From assembly GCF_002865645.1 (NCBI RefSeq), contig NW_020194667.1, positions 496,001-560,000 on the forward strand: DNA of 64,000 nt. The letters are read 5' to 3'. The notes beneath the pieces are model-generated. The model made no database searches. It saw only the letters and a list, made by a program, of their open reading frames with translations, and was not told the origin of the DNA. Numbering within the stretch: position 1 is the stretch's first letter; every line of letters begins with the position of its first letter. Made by a program: the position numbers and the translations under genes. Shown in pieces: positions 10,501 to 22,980 of this stretch. The stretch comes from Hyaloscypha bicolor E (Eukaryota > Ascomycota > Leotiomycetes > Helotiales > Hyaloscyphaceae).

Positions 10501-13171
10501 AATTTATAGAAAAAAAGAATATTAGATTTCTTTTTAGAAAAAATAAAAATAAAATTCTTAAATTCCGGAAATAATACTTTCTAGAATTATTAAAGCTCTA
10601 TTTCTTCTGGTTATTAATTCTCTGGGCCAGATATAGCATCTTTTTTCCGAGCTTTAAGTTTTTTATTAATCTTATAAATAAAGATTTAACTAATAATTTT
10701 TTTTTTCTTAGTTATATAATTAAATATTATAGAAATAAGAATAGCTAAATCTAATATTTACTTTTTATTAAGAATCTCTTTTTACTTTTTGGCTTTTATT
10801 TAGGTATTATATTTTAATTAGACTATAAAAGCTCTGTTTCTATAATCTTATATAATTTTCTCTAATTAGTCTAAAAAAAGAAAAATTATTTAAGAATAAA
10901 TATTTCCAGAAATAGCTTATAATAAAATCTTTTAATACTTTTAATTAGATTATTTCTTTAGCTATTACTAAGAAATACTAATAATATAATTAAATTATAT
11001 AAGCCTATATTTTTTATAATTAACTAGAATATTAATATATATAGTCTATTTTTTACTAAAAATAATATTTTATTTATTAATTAGAAATAAGACTTTTATA
11101 TATTTCTTAATAAATTTAGTTAGATTTTTATTAAAACTATATATAATATAGAATAAGGAAAGAAATTATAGTTTTATTTCTAGAAATTGTTTTATAAGCT
11201 AAATAAGCTTTATATTAATAAAATTATAACTATTAGCTCTAGTATTAATAAAGGAAAAAGATTTAATTTCTAATTTATTTATATTAATAATATAAGATAT
11301 TATAAAAGTATTTTCTTTTATTAGATATATTAAGTTAATCTCTATTAAATTCATATTATAAGTCCCTAAAATAAAGACTTTTTTTAAGAATATTTGTTTT
11401 CCGGTTTTATATTAGAATTAGAGTTTGAATTCTCTAAATACTTTAATAAAATAGGAATTAAATATTCTAATAAAATAGGAATTAAGCCTGGCTTAATTCT
11501 AGAAAACGCTATTTTAATTTCTTTATTATATCTAACTAGATAGTATTTAATATAATAGCCGAATTCGTTATAATTAAAGTATTTAATAATTAAAAGATTT
11601 CTAGTTTTTATAAGATATTATTTATATTTATAAAGAAATATATATTTAATAAAAGTAATTAATATAGATTTCTTGAATTCTTTTTTAGAAATATAAAAGA
11701 ATATAATACTAGAAATAAACTTAGTTAGAATAGTTTCTATTTTCTTATATTTCTTAATTTTTTTATATATAGCCTTAATTTACTAATTATTATAATATAT
11801 ATTAATTCTTAAAGCTTTAATAAAAGCTTCTCGTTTAGTTTACATTTAATATCTTAAAAACTAATATTACCTTTTATAAATAATTATAAAAAGAGAATAT
11901 AGAATTCCTGAAATATTTAATTAAAATATATTTAAAGCTTATTAAAATTATAATAAGTATTCTATATCTTATTAGGGTTAGAATATAGTTTCTTTAGGTA
12001 AGAATATAGCTCTAAAAGCTAATAATACTAATTTGAATTATTTTTATTTATATAAGAATTAGTTAGGGTAAGAGTATTATTTATAAGTTTATTAGAAATA
12101 TAAATAAGTTTGAGATTTTTTAAGAAATATAAATTAGTATTTTCTTATGACTTATTCTTAATCTAAACTAGCTAGTTATTAAAAATAGTATAATCTCTAA
12201 TAAAGAAAGTCAAATCTAAAAGTATAATAATTCTAGTATTTTTAAAGAAAGTATAAGATATAGGGAATTCTAAATAGAAATAAATAGAAAATAGTTCGGA
12301 ATTCTTTTAAAAGAAATTTGAAATAGCCGGAATTATAGAAATAATAGAAATAAATAGAATAGAAATAGCTAGAACTATTATAATCTAATTTATTATAGCT
12401 ATATAGTATTTAATATTATTCTCGAGTTTAATATTATAGAGTTTAGTATTTTTAAGAAGATTCTTAGTATTTTTATAATTTATTTTATATAAAATAGCTT
12501 TTTTAGAAAAATTTAATAGCTAATAATAATCGAATTAATATTTAAAAGCAAGTAATTAGCTTTCTTGGCCTATTTATATAGTTCTTTAGTAATAATAAAC
12601 TAATTAATATATAAGAGCTTTTTAATAAAAGAAAAAGCCTTTTTCTTTATAGATTTATTTAAAAAATCTTTAGGAGTATTAATAGGGCATTTAATTCGGG
12701 AAAGGCTACTAATAGAATAATTCGAACTAATAGAAGCTTTAAAAAAAGTTAATATTATTCCGAATTATATAATATTCTAGGAAATTAATTTATTATATTT
12801 TTTCTAGTAGTTTTATTACTAGTATATATATAGGGCCTATAAGATTATAGAATAGGGCTTAAGGGTAATAATTAGATTACTAGCCTATAGATATTTATTA
12901 TTTTAGGACTTGGTTAAAGAATAGCCTTTATTTAAGATTCTTTAATTTTCGAGTTTTTAAAAGAATTTCTAATATATTACTAGTATATATTTATAAAAAT
13001 ATAAATATCTAATTTCTTTAAGGGTTCTAAAGCTTTTTGCTTTTATTATTCTAGAATCTATTACTTGTATTTCTAAGGTTTTATTATTTTAGTAATATTT
13101 ATATTTCTAATAATTCCGAATTAGTTTATTTAAAATTCTTTATAAGATTAAAAGAAATAAGCTTTAAATAC

Positions 13172-13944
<773 letters not shown>

Positions 13945-14165
13945 AAGTAAAATAAAAGATCTTTTATAAAAACGATTTAAAGCTAAAAAAAAGAAAACTA
14001 GAATATAAGAGGCTATAAAAAAGTATATATATCTTATAATATACTAGTTTCTAAAGAACTTAGTCTTTTAAATATATTTCAAATACATTTCTCTAATAAA
14101 ATAACTATATTATATATATTTAAGAAATATTTAAATATTTAGATATCTAGATATCTAATAAATTA
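13945..14165 (-). repeat. LTR fragment of the Gypsy A/B family
   Basis: It resumes the LTR interrupted at 13232 (GATTTAAAGCTAA-like block, then CTTAGTCTTTTAAATAT) and stops at about 14165, where the sequence switches to an internal segment in the opposite orientation. About half of a normal LTR is present. Confidence 0.65.
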
Positions 14166-15052
14166 TAATATAAGTTATAAGTAATTATAAAGTACTAGAA
14201 ATCTAATTATTTAAACTAAAAGCTAGGAAACTAAATAAAGGACCTATTTGAAATTTTAGAAAAGTATAATTATTTATTTCTTTTTAAGCTATTAGAAATT
14301 ATAAAAATATATCTAGTTTTTTATATAAAGAAGCTATAAAAAAAAACTCTTAGAATTCTTTATTAAATTAAGTAAATCCGGAACTATTTTTATTAGTATT
14401 AAAGAATAATAAATAAAAATATAATATTAAATAAATTATTATAATTAAGCTAATAAGAAATAAACTAAAATATAAAATCTAGTAAATTAATTAGAATAAG
14501 AATCTAATGTAATATCTAGTTTTAATATTAAATAATAATTCCCTGGTTTTATAAAGCATTTATAATAATAATATTAATAGATTAGAATTTCTATAAAACC
14601 TATAATATTAGCTACATTATATTAAAAAAATACTTATCCGGAATTATATAAAAATAATAATAAATTCTTCTAAAATATATATTAAAGGCACCTGTTTTTT
14701 ATATAAAATTAGATAAATTAATAGCTTTTATAAAGCTCGAAAATAAGCTTATTCTAAAAAGAAAAGTAATATTATAATTTAGCTTTTAATTTTATTAGCT
14801 AATATAATTATATAAGATAATTACTTATATTCTATTACTTTCTAGATATATATAATATGGCTGCTTTATTAAAAAAGTATATTTAAAATATATTAGAAAT
14901 ATTTAAAAGGCTAAGTTTTTTAGAAACTAGTATATTATAGGATATATATACTTTTTTATAGCCTCTTATATTCTAGTTTTCTTTTTTTTAGCTTTGAATT
15001 ATCTTTATAAGAAACCTTTTATTTTATTTTCTAAGCCTTAAATATTATAGTA
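14166..15052 (+). mobile_element. Truncated plus-strand Gypsy A/B copy: 3' end of pol plus 3' LTR
   Basis: From 14166 the sequence matches 38590-39510 of Gypsy B in the same orientation: the end of the integrase region (readable as IKIYLVFYIEKL-like after the KY*KSNYL block), the untranslated 3' part, and an LTR from about 14635 (TATCCGGAATTA) to 15052. Everything upstream is missing. It stands head to head with the minus-strand LTR fragment on its left, forming a large inverted repeat. Confidence 0.7.
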
Positions 15053-15431
15053 TTTATTCGAGTTCTCTTATAAAGCTTTATAATAAAGGTTATGTTTTCT
15101 TTTATATTAACTATGTAAATAAAGTATTTAATATATAGTTTCCCTAAATACTTAAATAAATTAAAGTTTTATAACTTATTAAGAATATATTCTTTAATTA
15201 GATATAACCTAATAAGGGAATAGTATAGTAGAAATAGAGGCAGGAGAGAAGACTCGATTATATTAACTAAAGAGATAAGAAGAAGAAGAGAGATTACAGA
15301 CTTTTATAAAGCTACAATCTCGCTAGACTATATAATAGTGCCACGTCTGCACGTGACACCATGTGACCTGTCTTCTCAACAAATATATTCTTTAATATAT
15401 TATAACAAGCTTTATTATTTCCTATTATATA
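15053..15431. other. Degraded AT-rich sequence between repeat block and NACHT remnant
   Basis: Composition recovers gradually. I see no open frame and no recognisable transposon domain. A short, better preserved patch at about 15335-15375 contains GCACGTGACACC and CATGTGACC. Confidence 0.4.
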
Positions 15432-16760
15432 TTAAAACATTTCATCCGGTATACTATCCTTCTCACTTCCTTTTCTCTTACCACTTCTGTCTCCAAGCTT
15501 ATGCACAAAATTGCTTATCCAGCTCTTTCTAAGCGGCTTGATAATTGAACGAGAGGAGCCTGGTCGAGGAGGAACTTCGGCTCCTAAAGTCTGGGTCCCT
15601 TTTTTCACACTAGGCTTTATCCCATTATTATATAGAATATCCAGCATCCTCGAGCCCTTTTTCCACGTTGCTCTGTCGAGCAGGGACAGCCCACCCGGCT
15701 GAACTGCTGGTTTGAATCCGCTTTTCAATTGATCCTCTACAAAACAATACAGCTGACAATCAAAAGCAAATTCAAAAAAGGAATGTTCGAAGAAGGCATT
15801 TCCTTTATTTTTCGATATGAATGCTGTCCAGTGGCGAATTCCGATCTTGTCCCCAGCTGGAAACGGATTTTGAACCGCCCATCCAGCTTCAAGCCAGCTC
15901 TTGGCCGAATTGCTAGGATCTTTGCCGCTGAGTAATTCGTTGCAAGCTTTATCGAGTTGATTGAGGGTCAAGATATGTGTGTCTCTGGAACGAGACTCGA
16001 TTTTGAGAGAATATTTGATGTATATGTGGACCAAATTCTCAAAGTCTCTTAGCACAATATTACGCATTTCCGCCGCCTTTAGTAGTTGGAGGTAGGCACC
16101 ACATAGCATCAAATCAGGGTCGTAGGATCCTGACACTCTTGATCGCAAGTAATCCCAGATATCGGAACGGTGCAAGTAATCCCTTACAGTCCTATGAAGG
16201 TACTGTACTTTGGCTTTTGATGAATCTCCACTGTAGACAGGGGCTTCTAGTAACCCTTTACAGCGACTGTTCAGGCGTCGTCGCATCATTTCCGTTTTAA
16301 AATCGATTTCCTCTATTAATAAACTTTTGACCTAGGATAACATTACTTAGTTCCAGCCATCGTCTGCAAAAGCCAGAGAAAGGAGAGTGAGGGGCTCGTC
16401 CTCGAGCGCTGCGCCAACTAACTGGAAGAGTTTTGATGCTTGGTCGAAGTACCGGGGACTGAGATTGTTCAATATTTTTGAAAATAATTCCTCGAGGTCG
16501 GATGGTAAGAGACTCAGTCTTTCTTGCAAATCAGAGATACCATCACCGTCTCGCAAGCCTTCCAGTAGAGATAAGACAACTAGGCACACCCACAGAAATA
16601 CGCCAGCTGCCTTAGTCGTGACCTCTTTGACTAGTCGCTCTGCTTCTAGCGGTTTCAGGCGCGCGAGGTTTGAAACATGTTGTTCCCTCCGAGCTTTGAG
16701 GAGACGTAATTGTGGATGTCTCCTCTAGTCAGGCTCTCTAGGCGCAAAGAGGGTCGACGC
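15432..16760 (-). pseudogene. 3' half of a NACHT/NLR-like gene, cut by a hAT element and carrying stops and a frameshift
   Basis: Reading leftward from 16760, the coding sequence gives RPSLRLESLTRGDIHNYV, then after a frameshift near 16660-16675 GVFLWVCLVVLSLLEGL and LPSDLEELFSKIL. These are hallmarks of the region after the NTPase core in fungal NACHT proteins. A second block includes RRRLNSRCKGLLE and VQYLHRTVRDYL, the DUF7791-like segment. The frame is interrupted by TAA at 16347-16349 and a TAG shortly after; both could be former Gln codons. It resumes in the same frame from 16289 to a natural end (285 codons from the first Met). P-loop and Walker B would lie in the missing N-terminal half. 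Coding identity stops exactly where a hAT terminus (CAGTG) begins at 16761. Such proteins act in fungal non-self recognition; this one cannot be functional as a complete NLR. Confidence 0.8.
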
Positions 16761-16791
16761 CAGTGTGTCAAAAAAGTAATCAAGAATTTTC

Positions 16792-16894
16792 GAATATTCA
16801 TGAATATTCATGATTAATTTGATTAGAATATGATTACCGGAATGCTCAAAAAATTTGATTAGATTAGAATATATATTCATGAATATTCATGAAT
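16792..16894. repeat. Duplicated palindromic ATTCATGAAT motifs near the hAT terminus
   Basis: Two copies of GAATATTCATGAATATTCATGA-like sequence (16792-16813 and 16871-16894). Each is built from overlapping self-complementary ATTCATGAAT units, and TTTGATTAGA(AT) repeats lie between them. Subterminal repeats of this kind bind hAT transposases in characterised elements; that role here is inferred. Confidence 0.65.
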
Positions 16895-16900
16895 GTTGAA

Positions 16901-16923
16901 ATTAGGGGCCTGAGGCCCCTAAT
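16901..16923. repeat. Perfect 10-bp hairpin ATTAGGGGCC-TGA-GGCCCCTAAT
   Basis: Ten-base arms with a 3-nt loop; a strong potential hairpin or cruciform at the inner edge of the hAT subterminal repeats. It is not followed by a T-run on either strand, so it is not a bacterial-type terminator. Confidence 0.8.
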
Positions 16924-16969
16924 AGGCTTAGTAAGCCCTGGAACCGAACGCCATGGGGCTGTGCACTAG

Positions 16970-17084
16970 CTGGAATACCCTGTACGGCTGGAATACCCTG
17001 TATAGCTGGAATACCATGTACGGCTGGAATACCCTGTATAGCTGTAATACCCTGTACGGCTGGAATACCCTGTATAGCTGTAAT
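16970..17084. repeat. 18-bp minisatellite with a 36-bp higher-order period
   Basis: Six units of CTGGAATACCCTGTACGG and its variant ending TATAG, alternating strictly (…TACGG, …TATAG), followed by a partial unit. The alternation means the duplicating unit was the 36-bp dimer. The minus strand is open across it (repeating AIQGIP/AVQGIP), but this is a by-product of an 18-bp period without stops. Confidence 0.9.
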
Positions 17085-17432
17085 CGGTTCAGCTGGCATA
17101 GGGATTTAGTACATGTGACTTAGGGGGTTCAGGGCTATATATACGGGCTACTTACCACTGTAGAACAGCAGTCAATTCAGTATCGTTTACTTGGTTTACA
17201 TTGCAAGCACGTGACCCTAGCTTTATTACTTAGCTAGTTCAACAATGAATACAAGTGATTACTCGTCACGTGACTATAATAAATCAAGGTTTACTTAATA
17301 ATTATTAAATAATTAGAGTATTTATTAAGCAGCCCTATTTAAACTAAGCTAGGACTTATAAAATACTAGCTAAATATTAATTTTCTAGAATAATAAACTG
17401 ATTATCCTCTTCGAAATCTTGTTTTTCCCCCT

Positions 17433-19700
17433 TTACTCTTCCTTTTTAATCTCTTCTAATTCATCTGTAAATAGCCCCCAGCTTTTTAAGCAAGATATTA
17501 GCTCAAAGGTACTCTTATTAAGTCTATTGCGTAATTTAGATATAATAAGAGCGCCCTGAGAAAAGAATCTCTCGCTAGTGGCTAAGGAAGCCGGAATTCC
17601 CAAATATTTCCTAGCTATTAAAGCTAAAACAGGAAATCTAGCGGCATTAGACTTCTAATAGTCTAAGGGCTTAGTCTATATTTATATTAGTACTAATATA
17701 TTAAAATATAGTAAGAAAATATCAGCTAGTTATTTAGTAGAATTTAAGTGAATTTTACTTACTTTTTTATCTTCTCTCTTTTTTTCTAAATAAGTTATTA
17801 ATTCGTCTCCTATATTAGAGGACGAATTAGTAATATATATATCTAAGTTATCGGAGTCGGAATCGGCCATACTAAGATCCGAGGAATCGGATCTAGCTTG
17901 AGATATATTATAATCATATTTATATCTAGATTTAAATATTAGTTATTAATTTATTAAAAACTAATAAAAGGAATTACTTATACGTTATAATTAGTCTTTA
18001 ATCTATTATATATACCCGAAGATATACTAGTAGATAAGCTAATACTAGCTAATTCTTCTCGTTTAATTCGAGGATTAAGAATAAGAACTAAATATAAAGC
18101 TTTATTTTTATTATCTAAAATGCCTGTTTTAGGATAATATTTTCGAAGCTTAGCTATACCCTTATTAATAGTATCTGTAAATGCTTTGTCCTATTAAATA
18201 TTAGTATAATATTATTAATAATATAAGAAGAATTTAAAAAAAGACTTACTTTAAATTCCTTTTTAAAATTTTCGAGTTTATTATATATTTTATATACCTT
18301 AGGTATAATATAATATATAGTTAGATAATTTTCGGCTTGTAACTTAGTTATAGCTTTAATAAATATTGAAATTATATTTAAAATATTATTTAAATAAGTA
18401 ATTTTAATATTAGTTAAAACTAGACTTTTATTTTTAAAAGCCTTTGAATTAGAGCTATTAATAACTACTTTAATAGCTTTATATATATATAAAAAGTTCT
18501 TTAATATATAATAAGTTAAAGACTACCGTGTTTTTTTAATCTATAAATAATTAGTATTAATTAATAATTAAATAAATAAATAAATAATTATTTACTAAGT
18601 TAAGGGAATCGAGTATTTTCTATATTAAAAGCTTTAATTTGAGCTTCTAATAACCGTCGGTTTTCTTAGTTATATTTAAGACTTATAATAGTCTTTCTAA
18701 TCTTTCTCCAAATTCATAAATCTATAATTATTAATAAATCTCTTATAAATTATATAGGAAACTTACTTATTACTTGTTCTCCTTCTTTATCTTCTTCTCT
18801 ATCTTTAAGTTCTTCTATTTCTTGCTTATATAAATCCGTAGAATAAGAAGTATTATAATTATTTTTAATAAGAGCTTTTAAAATATCTTGAATTACTAAG
18901 TTTAATATATAAGCTATATAAGAAATATCTCCTTGAAATTTAATACCTTTCTTATTATAATACTTTATAAAAGCCTTTAATAAGGTATTATTTGAGCTAG
19001 TATTATCTCGAGTAATACTAAATAAAATATATTAGTAATTATTTTTTAAAAACCAAGATTTATATTACTTATCTAGTAATATTATATTTAATATTATATT
19101 ATTTCAAAGCTTCTAATAAAACAGAAAGTATATAAATATTAGAGTATATATTATTTAAGTCTTTTATAGCTAATAAATAAGACTTTAATATAAAATCTTT
19201 ATTTATAAAATATCTAAAATAAAATTAGTTTATCTTTTAAAAAAAATTAATTAATTAATAACTTATTAACTTATATAATAATACCAAGAAAAGCTTTTTA
19301 ATTTATACTTATTCAAGTATCTAAAGTAATAGGGAAAGTTCCTTGAGATTTAATATTTTCTCTTACTTCTTCTTTAATATTTAAACTCTTTTTAATATAG
19401 TATAAATTAAGCTTATCTATAAATATCTTTAAATATATAGCTTGTACTTGACTATTAAATATTAGTATATATATATATAAGAAGGAATTTAATAAAAACT
19501 TATTAATTTAAATAAGATATTAGCTTTTTAAAGCTAGATATAGTAATAGCCCGAAAAGAGATATTATTAATAATAAAGTTTAATAATAATCTCTTAAAGT
19601 AATTAATAGTAAAGCTTTTCTCTTATTATCCAGATTACTTATTAAAAAGGCTACTTATAATTATTTACAAGACTTAACTAGAAGCTTTACTTTTACTTAT
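17433..19700 (-). pseudogene. hAT transposase remnant
   Basis: Translation through stops gives the C-terminal hAT dimerisation domain in good order: GIPASLATSERFFSQGALI, then ISKLRNRLNKSTFE and CLKSWGLF, ending at a TAA at 17433-17435. Just before it, DY-stop-KSNAARFP has TAG (17655-17657) where the family has Trp (WW/YWK), a single G-to-A change. Upstream (19300-19600) FKRLLLNFIINN and GTFPITLDTW match the hAT catalytic-domain start. Several gaps between readable blocks suggest introns. The BED zinc finger expected at the N-terminus is not readable. Inactive. Confidence 0.8.
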
Positions 19701-19947
19701 TAAATATATTAGTAAATCTAGTTTTTTATTTAATATAAAATAACTTACTATTATTCTTGCCTTCTTTAAGAGCCTCAAGATTTATAAATTTATGCGAGTT
19801 TCAAAAGTAAGTATAATAATTACTTATAAAAGCATATATTTATTAATTTATCTAAGTTTTATTATTATATATATTAGTTAAATAAAAATTATATATAGAT
19901 ATAATAACTTATAAATAACCTCGAACTAAATACCTTATAGTATATAT

Positions 19948-20250
19948 TATGAGAGAGAAACTATAATAAGACAAAAACCCATATAAAGTATACCAGAGTA
20001 CAAAACGTAACTTAATAGCAAAATAATAAATTAAAAGTATAAATAATAAAGCATAAATAGTATATAGTATATAAAAGCTCAATTAATTAAATACTTATAA
20101 AGGATTATTCTCTAAATCTATAGAAAAACTAGCTTTCTTATATAATTTCCGCAAGTTATATATAAAAGGCCGCGGCCTTTACTATATAACCTAAACCTCA
20201 AAACCACTAAAATAACACGATTTTTGACGAGTATAGCCTGCTATACTATA
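19948..20250 (-). repeat. 3' LTR of the 13.1 kb Gypsy
   Basis: It starts TATGAGAGAGAAACT where the intact copy has TGTGGGAGGGAAACT, and ends CTGCTATACTATA where the intact copy has CTGCCGTACCACA. Nearly all differences are G-to-A or C-to-T. The purine-rich AAATAGGGGATTAGA (minus strand) just inside it is a candidate polypurine tract, supporting the minus orientation. Confidence 0.9.
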
Positions 20251-20259
20251 TCTAATCCC

Positions 20260-22980
20260 CTATTTATTCGTACTTATTCCCTAAGTACTAAAAATAATAA
20301 AAAAATCCTATTTAGAGTCTAAAATAATAAAATATTCAAGATCTTCCTTTATTAGTTAATCTAATTTCTTTTCTATATACCTAAAATAAGACTTATTATC
20401 CTTAAATAGTCTTATTTTATATTTCCGAACTTACTTAAAGATAATCCGAATCCGCTTAGCTATATTCTTATATTAAATCCGATATAGTTCTTTATATTAA
20501 TTAGTATTCGCCTTTAACTATTACTTAATTTCCGCCTTTATTACTAGGTATTAAGAAGGCTTATTATAGTAAATCATATTATAAATTGTACTAATATACT
20601 TCAAATAAATAGCTTCTTCGAATTTCGTATTATTTATAGTATTCTTAAATTAACCTTTAATAAAAGGGGAAAGCTCTAGATAAGAGGCTTTAATAACCTT
20701 ATAAGAGACTTTATTTTTGTATATTTTATCCTTAATAGTAATTAGACTTATTAAAACTATAGTAAAAGGCTTATTAAGTAGCAAATTATTATTAAGCTAT
20801 TTTTTAACTTATATATTATCCGAGAATTAAAGCTTTCCTATAATTCTAGACTTATAAATTACCTAGCTAAAGGTATTTATTTGTCTAGTTAAATAAATTA
20901 TACTTGAAGTCTTTTCTTCTATTATCTTTAGTAAATACTCGCCTATTTCCTTAGCTATTTCCGGCTTAAATTTATTAGAAATAGAGAAGTAATTAATATC
21001 TTTAAAGAACTTCTTACTAAAAGTAGCGGCCTTCTTATAGTTCGTAAGGAAAATATAACTAATATTTTAATACTTTTTACTAAGATAGAATTCGCTACTT
21101 AAAGCTTTAGTAATAGCCAGATCTTTAGTATTACCTTTATACTAATTATAATTAATATTTCCAGAAATAAAGTATTAGGCTAGCTAAAAGTAAGTAACTA
21201 GATAAATAGGATACTTACTTAATGCCTTATAAAATCCGAGTTATATTAATAGATCTATTATTAAGAATTAAGAGACTAAGGTAAAATAGCTATTACTAAG
21301 ATCTCTATATATTAATATATTATTTTTTCGGAGATAGAACTATAATATCTCTATTTCTTTTATTAAGAGCTCTCGAATACTAAGCTTTTTAATTTACTTT
21401 AAGTAATTCTTCTTATAAATATAGCTATTAGTATCTAGATTAGTAGTACTAGACTTAGAAATAGAGATTATAGTATTAAATTAAAGCTATAAATTAGGGC
21501 GGAATTAATTAGAAATATAGTACTTATATCTATATTTCTTAATTTCCTAGTTTTTAAAAAAGAAATCCCGTATTTCCTTATTTATTTAAGTAATAGAAAT
21601 ATACTTCTTGCTTTTAGTAACTTTATAAATCTTAGTAACTAGCTTTAGAGTATTCTTAATCTCTTATATATTAATAAAGAAAATATTAGTAAGTTACTAA
21701 GTATATACTATATAAAAAGCTTTAAGGAATCTATTATTAACCTTATAGTATTCTCGCTTATAGATAGGTCCTATAATACTATTATATATTTCCTTAAAAA
21801 TATATTTATTTTACTAAGTAAGTATTAACTTCTATTTAGCTAGTATCTTACAGGTATACTAAATATCTTTATTAAGTTCTTTGGACTTAATACTTTTAGT
21901 CTTCTATTTCTTAGTTCTAGGTATAGTTATAAGAATTTTTCTAAATAATGTCTTTTTCTTTAGAATAAAGAATTCCTTCTTACTTTTCTCTATTTCACTA
22001 ATCTTATACTTAGTCTAGTACTCAGATCTTTACTATTTATTAGAAGTCTTAGGCTTAGCTTATTCTCTATTCTTATAAGGTTCTTCTTATCTAGTTATAC
22101 TAGTTCTACTAGCTTTACTAGTAGTTTTCTTATTAGGCTCTATTAAATTAGCTCCATTTTTCTTAGCTAGATCCGATTAAGTTAAAGCTAAAATTATAAT
22201 AAGGGCCTATTCTTTAGGCTTATCTCGGAAAGCAGGAAAAGGCTTATTATTATAAACTTCCTTAATTAGGATTCCGGAAATATTAAAAATATATTATTTA
22301 GCCTTAAGATTATTAGCTAATAGTAATTTAAACTCTAATTCTCTATATTCCGAAATAGCTTTAGTATATTTAAATGCCTTAGTAATATCTAATTTAGTAA
22401 ATATACTAGTATTCTAATACTTCTTATTCTTAATATACTCTAAAATAGCTTTATATACTAAAGCTTTTATCTTAAAAAGAAAATATAACTTCTTATAAAT
22501 ATTCTTACTAAGAGTATTATAAATATTATTAATATATTAGCTAAAAGCTTTACTATATAATAGAATTCTATTCTAATCCTTAGTATTAAGACTATTTATT
22601 ATAGTCTTAATCTTATTAAGCTTTTTTTATTTACTTTTAGAAATGCCTTTAATAATATTCTCGAATTCCCTATTATTAGCTTAATAGTTCTTTAGCTCTC
22701 TCTTAGTTAATCCTAGTCTAGTTCTATTTCTAATAAAGGTTTTTTACTTTAAGAGCTTATTATATATATTACTTAGCTTATCTAGAATATTTATATTAAA
22801 TTCAGTAATTATAGCTATCTTTTCTAGTATTAGTAAACCTTCTATAATTATTTAAGCTTCTTTAATATTCTAAACTTTAATACTATTAATCTATAGGCTT
22901 TTAATAATACTATAGCTTATAAGAACTAGCTATTATACTTCGCTAGCTTAAGAAATCTATATTTTGGCTATTTTATTATT
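20260..22980 (-). pseudogene. Extra ~900-codon reading frame 3' of pol in the 13.1 kb Gypsy, function unknown
   Basis: On the minus strand one frame carries long protein-like runs separated by TAA/TAG codons, most of which can be explained as former CAA/CAG. Runs include ISEYRELEFKLLLANNLKAK, KPFPAFRDKPKE, FFKDINYFSISNKFKPEI and KNIAKRIRIIF. Composition is Lys/Ile/Asn rich, partly through RIP. The frame ends close to the 3' LTR. It follows the integrase, where some Gypsy elements carry env-like or additional genes, but I see no signal peptide, transmembrane span, zinc knuckle or protease motif. It could be an accessory gene of the element, a captured host gene, or a second nested element; the continuous orientation and position favour the first. 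Confidence 0.5.

Larger units (their letters stand above)
16761..19943 (-). mobile_element. hAT-family DNA transposon, RIP-degraded except its left end
   Basis: The left end begins CAGTGTGTCAAAAAAGTAA, a typical hAT-style CAGTG terminus, right after the NACHT coding sequence; the adjacent 8 bp GTCGACGC are a candidate target duplication. The first 470 bp are well preserved and contain palindromic and tandem repeats. From about 17300 the element is AT-rich and its transposase is readable on the minus strand. The right terminus and the second copy of the duplication are not found. The neighbouring 13.1 kb Gypsy probably truncates it, so the right limit is approximate. Confidence 0.75.

Noticed and set aside
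16970..17084. CRISPR-like array
   Set aside because: Units are contiguous with no spacers and the genome is eukaryotic.
16902..17099. Minus-strand frame with AIQGIP/AVQGIP repeats as a repeat protein
   Set aside because: It arises from an 18-bp minisatellite whose period is a multiple of three; it lies in the hAT subterminal region.
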